Source: Solobacterium sp.
GTDB taxonomy: Bacteria; Bacillota_I; Bacilli_A; Erysipelotrichales; Erysipelotrichaceae
NCBI GenBank assembly: GCA_017536845.1
Contig: JAFWCP010000577.1
Location: forward strand, 1-8,264
Direction: 5' to 3'
Length of the DNA: 8,264 bases
In this document: positions 1 to 6,873 of the stretch, one piece after another
Position numbering within the stretch: position 1 is the first letter of the stretch
How the letters are laid out: each line of letters starts with the position of its first letter
Notes under the pieces: model-generated
What the model saw: the letters and a program-made list of their open reading frames with translations, nothing else
What the model was told of the DNA's origin: nothing
Databases searched by the model: none
Program-made: the position numbers and the translations under genes

Positions 1-520
1 CACAATCATCTATGCACATTGGGCCGAATCCCCCCTCATCTTCGGTGCTTACTTTGAAACAGAAAAAGAACTGGAAGACTGGACAATCGTCGACAGCGAC
101 GGCGATGGTTATAACTGGGAATGGTACGTAGATTCTCAGTACGCTTATGAAGGCAGCGGATCCATGAAATCTTCATCCTGGATATCCGGCGTCGGTGCGC
201 TCTCACCCGATAACTGGCTGGTATCTCCTGCTATTACACTGCCGGATTCTGCCATCACCCTTTCCTTCTATGAATATGGCAGCTCAATTTACCCTGAGAC
301 ATTCGCCGTCTTTGTGGCTCCGGCTACAGCAGCTGCCGATGAGCTCTCCTATGATGGTTCCTGGGAACAGGTCTCCGATGATTTCACCAGCAGCGGTGAG
401 TATGTCAACCACATTGTTGATCTGAGCATGTTTGCCGGAACAGAAGTATACATCGCAATCCGTCATTACAACTGCTACGACGGTATGTCTATGTATATCG
501 ACCAGTTCGAAGTCGCCAAG
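1..520 (+). repeat. Repeat unit A (partial): InlB end plus cleaved-adhesin domain 1
   Basis: This coding repeat matches unit B at 521-1234. The shared TCTATGCACATTGGG lies at 9 and again at 711, an offset of 702 bp (234 codons). Small indels shift the offset to 705 bp at the DGDGYNWEW codons (92 and 797) and to about 721 bp near the AIRHYN codons. Nucleotide similarity is high at the motifs and lower between them, so the duplication is old rather than recent. Confidence 0.75.
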
Positions 521-2386
521 GGCATCAAAGTCACATTAGATGCCAATGGCGGTACAGTTGAAACTGATTCCGTTGTACCGAACTCTGGAGGAAAACTGGA
601 AAGTATTCCTGTTGCTACATGGGATGAATATGTCTTCTTAGGCTGGTTCACAGAACCGAAAGGCGGCGAACAGATCACAACTGAAACCATCTTCACCGAA
701 GATACAACCATCTATGCACATTGGGGAAAGGGCGGCACTGTCGTTCTCGGCACTTACTTCGAATCTGAAGATGAAATTGGTGACTGGGCCATCATCGACA
801 ACGACGGCGACGGCTATAACTGGGAATGGATGAATGAGGAAGAAAATGCTCCATATGCTTATGAGGGCCAAGGCTTCATGGCTTCCGCTTCCTATATTAA
901 TGACCTTGGTGCGCTCAATCCTGACAACTGGCTGATTTCCCCGGTTGCCGAACTGCCGCAGGGTTCCAGCAGAGTAAGCTTCTGGGCTGCTGGTCAGGAT
1001 CCTTCCTGGGCAGCGGAAGTATTTGCGATCTATGCTGCTCCTGCAGACAAAGATATCAGTGAAATTGCTTTCCCGGATGACTGGACAAAGATCAGTGAAG
1101 ACTTCAAAGCTTCCGGCTCCTATAACAATTTCTCTGCAGATCTGACAGATTTTGCAGGTCAGAGTGTATATGTTGCGATCCGCCATTATAACATCACTGA
1201 CATGTTCAGACTGAACGTCGATGCCTTCGTCATTCAATCAATGTTGTATGCACACGATATCATCATCGATGAAGAAATCGAAGGCGGCTCTGTCTCTGCA
1301 GATCTCGAAGAGGCTTATTGCGAAGACCTCGTTACACTGAGTTACGAAGAACAGCCCGGTTACACATTTGAATCCTGGAATGTTACAGACGCGGAAGGCA
1401 ATCCGATCGAAGTTGCAGATGACAACACCTTCGTCATGCCGGATTCCGATGTCACCGTATCTGCAGTCTTCACAGGCGGTGCTACAGAACCTACGTTCTA
1501 TGCCACATCCCTGCTGTTATCCGGCCAGATCGGCGTCGTCTTCTACTACGACCTGCCGCAGACCGATGTGCTCGCTTATGACAGTGTTGACTTCACAGTC
1601 ACAATGCCCAACAGCAAGACTGAAACAAGCAGCTGGGCATTCAGTGATGCAAGAGAAAACGACGGCCTGTATGGTTTTGTCTGCTATGTCAATTCCATCC
1701 AGATGGCGGATGATATTACCGCGGTTCTCAACTATACTGAAAACGGTGAAGAAAAGACTCTTACAGTTGTTTCTTCCGTCAAGGAGTATATTGAAAACTC
1801 TGAAAAACTGGAAGAAGGAGAGCTGACCAATGCCCAGATTCTTACCCATGCGGTTGCTGACTTCGGGCATTATGCACAGGTATACCTCTCCGATGCACGC
1901 GGCTGGACCATCGGTACAGACTATGCCGATATGGACATATTCTATACAAAAGACTTCAATGCTGAAGTGGTCAGAATTGCTGTTGATGACCTCATGCCGG
2001 TGATCGAAAAAGGAGAGAATGAGCTGGCATCCATCAGCTACTCCCTTGGTCTGGATTCCTCGACCACACTTTATATCTATGCCAATACACCATCCGACTA
2101 CACCGGCAGCATCTCCGCAACATGCGATGGTGTGGAACTGGAAGCTGAAAAGGTCGGCAAGAGCTTCAGATTCGCGATTCCTGATATCAAGGCATCCCAT
2201 CTGGCAGACATGTATGACGTCATTATTAAGAGTGACAATGAAAGAGCAGCTGTTTCACTTGCTGCGCTGTCCTATGTCGGCTCAGTGATTGACGCCCAGT
2301 TAGGCGATAAAGCAAATGATGCAGTCTCTGCATTCTATTATTACTATGCGGCATCCCTGCCGTACAGAATGAATCCCAGAAACTGA
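1..2386 (+). CDS. Large repeat-containing surface protein (InlB repeats, cleaved-adhesin domains), 5' end outside window
   Basis: The reading frame is open from base 2, so the gene starts upstream; 794 residues are visible. The Met at 164 lies inside a domain and is not the start. In visible-residue numbering the order is: end of an InlB/Listeria-Bacteroides repeat (1-7, TIIYAHW); cleaved-adhesin domain 1 (about 12-172); a full InlB repeat (about 175-241, LDANGGTV...GWFTEP...YAHW); cleaved-adhesin domain 2 (about 247-411); a divergent InlB-type repeat (about 416-490, ending VMPDSDVTVSAVF); and a roughly 300-residue C-terminal module (495-794). Both adhesin domains carry DGDGYNWEW, a PDNWL(V/I)SP motif and YxAIRHYN. 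Such modules occur in secreted, cell-wall-associated adhesins and glycan- or protein-binding proteins. No LPXTG motif, membrane helix or charged tail follows the last domain, so attachment must lie upstream or use the terminal module. The precise ligand or activity cannot be told. An enzymatic domain could lie upstream. Confidence 0.88.
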   Translation, partial: TIIYAHWAESPLIFGAYFETEKELEDWTIVDSDGDGYNWEWYVDSQYAYEGSGSMKSSSWISGVGALSPDNWLVSPAITLPDSAITLSFYEYGSSIYPETFAVFVAPATAAADELSYDGSWEQVSDDFTSSGEYVNHIVDLSMFAGTEVYIAIRHYNCYDGMSMYIDQFEVAKGIKVTLDANGGTVETDSVVPNSGGKLESIPVATWDEYVFLGWFTEPKGGEQITTETIFTEDTTIYAHWGKGGTVVLGTYFESEDEIGDWAIIDNDGDGYNWEWMNEEENAPYAYEGQGFMASASYINDLGALNPDNWLISPVAELPQGSSRVSFWAAGQDPSWAAEVFAIYAAPADKDISEIAFPDDWTKISEDFKASGSYNNFSADLTDFAGQSVYVAIRHYNITDMFRLNVDAFVIQSMLYAHDIIIDEEIEGGSVSADLEEAYCEDLVTLSYEEQPGYTFESWNVTDAEGNPIEVADDNTFVMPDSDVTVSAVFTGGATEPTFYATSLLLSGQIGVVFYYDLPQTDVLAYDSVDFTVTMPNSKTETSSWAFSDARENDGLYGFVCYVNSIQMADDITAVLNYTENGEEKTLTVVSSVKEYIENSEKLEEGELTNAQILTHAVADFGHYAQVYLSDARGWTIGTDYADMDIFYTKDFNAEVVRIAVDDLMPVIEKGENELASISYSLGLDSSTTLYIYANTPSDYTGSISATCDGVELEAEKVGKSFRFAIPDIKASHLADMYDVIIKSDNERAAVSLAALSYVGSVIDAQLGDKANDAVSAFYYYYAASLPYRMNPRN
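521..1234 (+). repeat. Repeat unit B: complete InlB repeat plus cleaved-adhesin domain 2
   Basis: This is the second copy of the InlB + cleaved-adhesin pair, about 238 codons long. It begins at the IKVTLDANGG strand and ends at NVDAFVI. The truncated copy at the window edge implies that at least one more full InlB repeat lies upstream. The next InlB-like domain (about 1247-1471) is divergent and is not followed by a third adhesin domain, so unit B is the last of the array. Confidence 0.75.
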
Positions 2387-2410
2387 TCATTCGGAAACAA
2401 TAAACATCTG

Positions 2411-2446
2411 CGGGCAGAAGGTTCTTCCTTCTGCCCGTTTTCTTCT
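2411..2446 (+). terminator. Rho-independent terminator of the surface-protein gene
   Basis: An 11-bp perfect stem (2411-2421 CGGGCAGAAGG paired with 2427-2437 CCTTCTGCCCG) encloses a TTCTT loop. It is followed by TTTTCTTCT on the plus strand, 24 nt after the stop codon. It abuts the minus-strand acetyltransferase stop at 2445. On the minus strand the bases after the stem are CAGATGTTTATTG, a poor U tract, so termination from that side is probably weaker. Confidence 0.85.
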
Positions 2447-2879
2447 ATCCCTTCAGCATCTTTACATGAGGAATACCGTCAATATCAAACACATCCGAAA
2501 CGACCTGAAAGCCACTTCTTTCATAAAAGGGAATGGCATATGTCTGTGCTTCCAGATAGATCTGATCCGCATGAAACATTTCCTCTGCCGCCTTGATACC
2601 GGCCTGCAGGACGGATGTTCCCAGCCCGCCTCTTCTTTTCCTTGCAATCACCCGGCCGATGGAAACATATTCACTTTCCACGCCTCTGTCCATAACTCTG
2701 AGATATGCCTGAACGCCTTCTTCATCCTCCAGCCAGACATGCACGGCTTCCTGGTCCCGGTAATCCAGTTCCTCATACGGACAGTTCTGTTCAACCACAA
2801 AAACATTGACCCGCAAGGCAAGGATGTCATACAGCTGCTGCAATGTCAGCTCCTGAAATCTTCTGCATACAATTTTCAT
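2445..2879 (-). CDS. ElaA-type GNAT family N-acetyltransferase
   Basis: This is a 144-residue single-domain GNAT protein, expected to move an acetyl group from acetyl-CoA to an amine; the substrate is not predictable. Near the N-terminus it has LRVNVFVVEQNCPYEELD followed by a DQEAVH segment (residues 22-47). That is the signature of the ElaA subgroup (E. coli ElaA is of similar length). The acetyl-CoA loop is RRGGLG (about 82-87). The region YLEAQTYAIPFYERSGF (about 108-124) is the usual GNAT motif B. The start at 2879 is chosen because CAGGAGGAA lies about 8 nt upstream and the family begins here. The longer open frame to 3221 runs antisense through the next gene and has no homology. The gene is divergent from the second acetyltransferase and convergent with the surface-protein gene. 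Confidence 0.88.
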   Translation of the reverse strand: MKIVCRRFQELTLQQLYDILALRVNVFVVEQNCPYEELDYRDQEAVHVWLEDEEGVQAYLRVMDRGVESEYVSIGRVIARKRRGGLGTSVLQAGIKAAEEMFHADQIYLEAQTYAIPFYERSGFQVVSDVFDIDGIPHVKMLKG

Positions 2880-2939
2880 GGACAGATTCCTCCTGTTACG
2901 GTATTCCATGTTACCATATTGTTTAACAAGGAGGTGTAT
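2880..2939. promoter_or_regulatory. 60-bp divergent promoter region between two acetyltransferase genes, with a short direct repeat
   Basis: The gap contains both ribosome binding sites: CAGGAGGAA for the minus gene at 2887-2895 and AAGGAGG for the plus gene at 2928-2934. Between them are two similar 11-mers, GTTACGGTATT (2895-2905) and GTTACCATATT (2910-2920), matching at 9 of 11 positions with a 15-bp period. I see no convincing -35/-10 pair for either gene, so the promoters may extend into the coding sequences. An operator role for the repeat is inference only. Confidence 0.4.
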
Positions 2940-3473
2940 ATGACATCCATCACATTGAAAAAATGGCCCGCTTATGACAGAACCTCGCTGCAGGACCTGT
3001 ATGCCAATACCGATCAAAGCAAATGCATCAACGAACTGCCGGTCCCCTTGCCCTATGACAATACAACCAGGTATCTGACGGCCATGGAAACCGGCCGCAA
3101 CAACGGCAGGGTGTTCCACTGCTATGCCATATACCTTCATGACAGCATCATCGGCAAGATTGAACTGACTTCCTATGACCCGGAAAATGCGGAGATGGAC
3201 CTGATCATCCGGAAGGAACACACCGGCAAAGGCTATGGTTCACAGGCCTTTGACTGCCTTGTCTCCCTTGCCCGCCAGGAAAACATCTGCCGAAGGATCT
3301 ATGCCTACGTCAACGTGGAAAACGATGCCATGATTGCCATGCTGGAAAACAGAGGTTTTGTCAAAGGCAGGCCGTTCCACGCGGATGTCAACGCCGAATA
3401 CAACGGTGTAACATTCATACGCCGCAAACTCGGCCAGGAGTATATCAAGGATATTTCCACCCATCTCAACTGA
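2940..3473 (+). CDS. RimL-like GNAT family N-acetyltransferase
   Basis: This is a 177-residue protein of the GNAT fold, closest in look to the Acetyltransf_3 (RimJ/RimL-like) group. Residues 58-92 form the central strands (HCYAIYLHDSIIGKIELTSY, then MDLIIRKE). The acetyl-CoA pyrophosphate loop is HTGKGYGSQAF (94-104). Residues 123-140 (YVNVENDAMIAMLENRGF) are the usual motif B, in which an Asn precedes the LExxGF turn. The start at 2940 is set by AAGGAGG with a 5-nt spacer. The in-frame extension upstream to 2466 is antisense to the ElaA-type gene and is rejected. The acceptor could be a ribosomal protein N-terminus, a small amine or an antibiotic; nothing here decides that. No terminator follows directly, so transcription may run into the remnant and stop at 3812-3845. 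Confidence 0.87.
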   Translation: MTSITLKKWPAYDRTSLQDLYANTDQSKCINELPVPLPYDNTTRYLTAMETGRNNGRVFHCYAIYLHDSIIGKIELTSYDPENAEMDLIIRKEHTGKGYGSQAFDCLVSLARQENICRRIYAYVNVENDAMIAMLENRGFVKGRPFHADVNAEYNGVTFIRRKLGQEYIKDISTHLN

Positions 3474-3500
3474 TATTGAAATGTTGCGGTGGCCAATTCT

Positions 3501-3508
3501 GGTATAAA
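3501..3508 (+). promoter_or_regulatory. Candidate extended -10 promoter element
   Basis: TGGTATAAA fits an extended -10 (TGnTATAAA); the TATAAA hexamer is at 3503-3508. No good -35 lies at 16-18 bp spacing, which is acceptable for extended -10 promoters. It sits about 70 nt before the ATG at 3579 and may be the surviving promoter of the decayed gene there. Confidence 0.35.
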
Positions 3509-3578
3509 AACCATGCAGGCAAGATGTTGCAATCCGCGTAGATACTGACACCTGTATCATCCGGAAAGGGTTACATGC

Positions 3579-3805
3579 ATGGTCAATACACTGCCTGCCG
3601 GTGTTAAGTCATTTGAATACCTGCGGAAAGACATATACGTTTATGCGGATCAAACAGAATATCCTGATTCACTGATTCATACCGGCGGAAAGAACTGTTC
3701 CAGCCGCAAGAGAAGCAGGCTGAACCAAAGACGCTTTGATTCTGAGAAACGGATGCTGAAAGAATGGAAAGCCGTCTGCCTGCATTGATCACATTTCTGC
3801 TGAAT
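3579..3805 (+). pseudogene. Decayed N-terminal remnant of an AAA-ATPase-like / PD-(D/E)XK family gene
   Basis: The frame from ATG 3579 (GGAAAGGG about 8 nt upstream) to TGA 3788 gives 69 residues. The first 35 or so (LPAGVKSFEYLRKDIYVYADQTEY, then a SLIHTGGK segment) read like the start of the abundant bacterial family with PF09820 (AAA-ATPase_like) and PF08011 (nuclease) domains. That family normally opens LPVGIxSFExxRxxxYxYVDKTxYIxxL and runs to about 500 residues. The expected Walker A context (FLSRPRRFGKS) survives only as LNQRRFD. After it about 35 residues seem to be missing before KEWKA. In the next frame, IDHISAE at 3784-3804 resembles the family's YPVLHIDxSxE strand. I infer a large internal deletion, a frameshift and loss of the remaining roughly 400 residues. 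The match is from memory of the family; a real small protein using the 5' end is less likely. Confidence 0.55.
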
Positions 3806-3811
3806 GGCCAA

Positions 3812-3845
3812 AGGAAAAACGGGCTTGATGAAGCCCGTTTTTCCT
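3812..3845. terminator. Palindromic bidirectional rho-independent terminator
   Basis: Fifteen-base perfect arms (3812-3826 and 3831-3845) surround a GATG loop. The GC core is CGGGCTT/AAGCCCG and both ends are A5/T5 tracts, so each strand has a stem followed by U residues. It lies 14 nt past the GH3 stop (3859, minus strand) and 24 nt past the stop of the plus-strand remnant, so it can end transcripts from both sides. Confidence 0.9.
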
Positions 3846-3858
3846 GTCTGGATAGAGT

Positions 3859-6777
3859 TTATTCAGGAGTTTTCTGTGATTTTCTGCGGATCAGACAGGC
3901 GCCGCCCAGCATCAGCAGGCCAAGGATGACATCTGCCGCAATCATCCACTTCTGCCATAACGGCATGACGCTGACAACCGAAGCTGTGGAAGAGATTCCG
4001 TTCATCGCCAGGCTTCTGGAAACGCCATACAGGATATGACGGGAAGCTTCACGCAGCTGCGATACGACTGTCGCATTTGTCTGGTAATTCTCAATTGCCC
4101 AGTTGTCGGCACCGGTATTCAGCCAGAGGTCAATGCCGCCTTCCAGGCCGCCTCTTACCGCCAGACCCGGGAAGGCCTGCGGATAAGATGCCTGGTCGGT
4201 AATGATGAAGCCGTCGAAGCCCCATTCATCTCTGACAATTCCCTTCATCAGGCCGGTGTGGTTGCCGCTCCACAGCAAGCCGACACGGTTCATGGATGCC
4301 ATGATTGCCAGGGTATTTGTATCATCACCCTGATCTGCGATACCTGCTTCAAATGCCTTGAGGTATACTTCACGGATGGACTGTTCATTGGCAAAGGTAT
4401 TGATCGTCATACGGTTGGTTTCCTGATCGTTGAGGGCAAAGTGCTTGGCATAGGTGATGACGCCTTTGCTTCTGGCCCCGCGGATGGTTGCCGCACCGCA
4501 GATGCCGGAGAAGTAACCGTCTTCGGAATAGTATTCGAAGTTGCGGCCGGAGAAAGCCGTACGATGGATGTTCATCGCCGGTGCATACCAGCCGGCAAAG
4601 TTCAGTTCACCCTGGGCCAGGCAGTCTTCACCGATCATCTCGCCCATCTTTTCAAGAATCGCAACATTCCAGGTCGAGGCAAGGACCACTTCCGAAGGCC
4701 AGGCATAGGTCTTTTCCTTCAGGGCAATGCCGGTCGGGCCGGCGTTGCCGACGAAGGCCGGACCGTCTACATCAACCGTTGCCGGAGCGGAGACGGAATT
4801 GACAGTCTGTGTCTGATAGCCGCCGACTCTGACAAGGTTGTACATTTCTTCAGCAGTGAGCTGGTCCAGGAAATCCTCCCAGACTTCATCTTCCGCGTCC
4901 ACGTTTTTCATTGTTGCCAGGCTCAGGCCGTTCTTACTGCCGGTGACAGGCATTTCCGCTTCCGGATCATCCTGGCCTTCGTGAATGGCCAGGGCAGCAA
5001 TGATATCCGCATCAGCTGTGAAAGCATAATGTTCGGGATACGTACCTTCCCAGTCATTCCTGCTCAGGTAGACAAACGAATCATCATAGGCAAGCATGTC
5101 CGCATCATCGAACAGGTTGCTGATAGATGCGCCGGTATAGACAGATTCGGAATAATCCTTTTCATCCAGTTCGAACTTCTTTGTATTTTCCGCATCATAC
5201 TCCAGTGCTTCTTTGGCAGCCAGGATTCTCTGGATGGCATCATGGGCATTGGCCGCTGCCGCAAAGTAATAGTCACCCTCTTCCAGGATATAGGTGCCCT
5301 TGCCATATGCATCATAGGCTTTAAGGTCATCCCTGCTCACTGTGATTTTGACTGTTTCGGAAGCTCCTGGTTCCAGCATGCCGGTTTTGCCGAAACCGAC
5401 CAGCTGTACGGAAGACTTCTCAACCCTGTTTTCTCTGTCATAGTCGGTATACGGTGTCTGGGCATAGATCTCTACGACTTCCTTGCCCGCCGCATCACCG
5501 GTATTTGTGACCTTGACTTCAAACCTGAATTCATCCCCGTCATGATCCGCCTTGGTCATTTCCTGTTCAAAGGTGGTATAGCTCAAGCCATAGCCGAAGG
5601 GGAACTGCACTTCTTCATCATAGTTCCATGCACCGGCATTGCCCTGGTTCAGGACAACGTCTTCATATCTGGTTTCATAGTAACGGTAACCGACATAAAT
5701 GCCTTCCTGATAGACGACATACTTGTTGAAACGCTCTTCATCCGCATTGGCCATGACACTGTGGCCGAAGTTGATGACAGCCGGTGCGTTTTCAGGATGA
5801 TACGCATAGGTATCAACCGTACGGCCGGAGGGATTGGTCGTCCCGTTGAGGATATCACCCAGCGCATATAAACCATCCTGGCCGGGATTGCCGATCCATA
5901 CACAGGCGTCTACGCCGAACTTTTCTTCATCCAGGAAGTTCAGGTTCATCGGGTTGCCGGCATTGACAATCACGATGACATTGTCGAAATTGTCAGAGAC
6001 ATATTCCAGCAGTTTTTCTTCGGTATAGGTCAGTTCAAGGTAGGAACGGCCGACATCCTCGGGGGAATCCAGCCCGTTGGAATGATATGCTGCAGACCAC
6101 GCTGAAGCAGGGACATCCATATCTGCCAGATAGCTCTCATCATACACAACCGGAACATCCGAACTCTCCGAACCCGAGCGGGCAAAGGTAACGATGGCCG
6201 TATCGCTGAAGGAGTTCTTTTCCTTGTCCGTCAGAAGGTCAGGATCTGCTTCATGGATGACATAACGGCCGTTGCCGGCAATGTCCGCAACATCCATCTG
6301 AATATCCTTGGCAGCACCTTCGGTATAGAACTTCCACATTGCATCATTGACCTTGAAGCCGGCTGCTTCCAGCGCTGTCTTCAACGTCGGAACAGTGCTT
6401 GTATCCACGGCGCCGGAACCGCCGCCGCCATACAGGATGCTGGCTGAGCTGACGCCGAACAATGTGACTTCGGTTCCGGAAGCCATCGGCAGTGCCTTTG
6501 CTTCATTCTTCAGCAGGACAAAACCTTCCCCTGCCGCCGCCCGTCCGGCTTCCGCGTCAGCGGCCAGACGGTCAGCTTCAGTTGTATAGGATCTCTTGAA
6601 ATACTCGGTGTCTTCATTGCCGCCGCTGTCGACAACTTTGTAAGTCGTATGTCCAAGATATGTCGAAATGATCGGTGAATACTTCAGGGCATACATGTTT
6701 CCCACAATCAGCGCAATTGCCAGAACGCCGATCAGTACCAGGGAAATGAGTGATGTTGATTTCTTCATGGGTTTCAT
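3859..6777 (-). CDS. Membrane-anchored glycoside hydrolase family 3 beta-glycosidase with swapped domain order
   Basis: A 972-residue GH3 enzyme, likely releasing glucose or a similar sugar from beta-linked ends outside the cell. N-terminal membrane segment: about 8-30, after MKPMKK. GH3 C-terminal domain: about 83-345 (EGFVLLKN, GGGGSG at 117-122, NPGQDG near 297-302). FnIII-like domain: about 395-510, entered through QFPFGYGLSYTTF. Linker: 515-635, containing YLSRNDWEGTYPEHY. Catalytic (beta/alpha)8 domain last: about 640-885, with SGRNFEYYSEDGYFSG, AKHFALNDQETNR and WGFDGFIITD, where Asp861 is the expected nucleophile. Glu204 in RSGSESSD is a candidate acid/base. A second membrane helix (about 942-964) ends in RRKSQK, so both ends face the cytoplasm by the positive-inside rule. 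The reversed domain order is known from Ruminococcus albus and Butyrivibrio GH3 enzymes. The start has GAGGAGGAG about 8 nt upstream; a second in-frame ATG lies 9 nt later. The sugar specificity is not readable. Confidence 0.93.
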   Translation of the reverse strand: MKPMKKSTSLISLVLIGVLAIALIVGNMYALKYSPIISTYLGHTTYKVVDSGGNEDTEYFKRSYTTEADRLAADAEAGRAAAGEGFVLLKNEAKALPMASGTEVTLFGVSSASILYGGGGSGAVDTSTVPTLKTALEAAGFKVNDAMWKFYTEGAAKDIQMDVADIAGNGRYVIHEADPDLLTDKEKNSFSDTAIVTFARSGSESSDVPVVYDESYLADMDVPASAWSAAYHSNGLDSPEDVGRSYLELTYTEEKLLEYVSDNFDNVIVIVNAGNPMNLNFLDEEKFGVDACVWIGNPGQDGLYALGDILNGTTNPSGRTVDTYAYHPENAPAVINFGHSVMANADEERFNKYVVYQEGIYVGYRYYETRYEDVVLNQGNAGAWNYDEEVQFPFGYGLSYTTFEQEMTKADHDGDEFRFEVKVTNTGDAAGKEVVEIYAQTPYTDYDRENRVEKSSVQLVGFGKTGMLEPGASETVKITVSRDDLKAYDAYGKGTYILEEGDYYFAAAANAHDAIQRILAAKEALEYDAENTKKFELDEKDYSESVYTGASISNLFDDADMLAYDDSFVYLSRNDWEGTYPEHYAFTADADIIAALAIHEGQDDPEAEMPVTGSKNGLSLATMKNVDAEDEVWEDFLDQLTAEEMYNLVRVGGYQTQTVNSVSAPATVDVDGPAFVGNAGPTGIALKEKTYAWPSEVVLASTWNVAILEKMGEMIGEDCLAQGELNFAGWYAPAMNIHRTAFSGRNFEYYSEDGYFSGICGAATIRGARSKGVITYAKHFALNDQETNRMTINTFANEQSIREVYLKAFEAGIADQGDDTNTLAIMASMNRVGLLWSGNHTGLMKGIVRDEWGFDGFIITDQASYPQAFPGLAVRGGLEGGIDLWLNTGADNWAIENYQTNATVVSQLREASRHILYGVSRSLAMNGISSTASVVSVMPLWQKWMIAADVILGLLMLGGACLIRRKSQKTPE

Positions 6778-6867
6778 CTTTTACTCCTCCTCTTTTTTCT
6801 TCATCTGCAGTGTACAGAAAGCAGAAGGGGGAAGTAAACGAAATGGCATAAACTGCATATATCTGGC
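6778..6867 (-). promoter_or_regulatory. Upstream region of the GH3 gene with candidate promoter
   Basis: On the minus strand this region ends in a strong GAGGAGGAG ribosome binding site (plus 6784-6792). A TACACT hexamer (plus 6809-6814) could serve as a -10 about 32 nt before the ATG, but the -35 position (TTACTT) is poor, which would suit an activator-dependent promoter. A pair of 10-mers lies upstream of it and is listed separately. The assignment rests on position and weak matches only. Confidence 0.3.
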
Positions 6868-6873
6868 AAAAAA
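6844..6873 (-). repeat. Direct repeat upstream of GH3, two helical turns apart
   Basis: On the plus strand TGGCATAAAC (6844-6853) and TGGCAAAAAA (6864-6873) match at 8 of 10 positions with a 20-bp period. They lie about 40-70 bp upstream of the transcription start implied by the candidate -10. Paired direct repeats about two turns apart are the usual layout of LytTR-type response regulator sites. The second copy overlaps the U tract of the kinase terminator, so part of its similarity could be chance A/T richness. Confidence 0.3.

Noticed and set aside
638..1237. A 199-codon open frame on the minus strand opposite the surface protein
   Set aside because: It is antisense to a clear InlB/cleaved-adhesin repeat and has no family resemblance. 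A similar frame at 1517-2200 was rejected for the same reason.
2466..2939. N-terminal extension of the plus-strand acetyltransferase
   Set aside because: The extension is antisense to the ElaA-type gene and has no GNAT features, while a strong ribosome binding site directly precedes the Met at 2940.
2880..3221. N-terminal extension of the minus-strand ElaA-type protein
   Set aside because: It runs antisense to the other acetyltransferase. The family start and a good AGGAGG site are at 2879.
3481..3520. Repeated ATGTTGC at 3481 and 3514
   Set aside because: A seven-base repeat 33 bp apart is easily random and no flanking similarity supports it.
3541..3558. Short imperfect inverted repeat GATAC...GTATC upstream of the remnant
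   Set aside because: The arms are only five bases and there is no U tract; this is common by chance and not convincing as a terminator or operator.
4036..5871. A 611-codon open frame on the plus strand, antisense to the GH3 gene
   Set aside because: It lies wholly opposite conserved GH3 domains. Its translation has no recognisable motif, is rich in Cys, Gly and Ile in a way typical of an antisense frame, and its start has no ribosome binding site. It reflects the codon bias of the GH3 gene.
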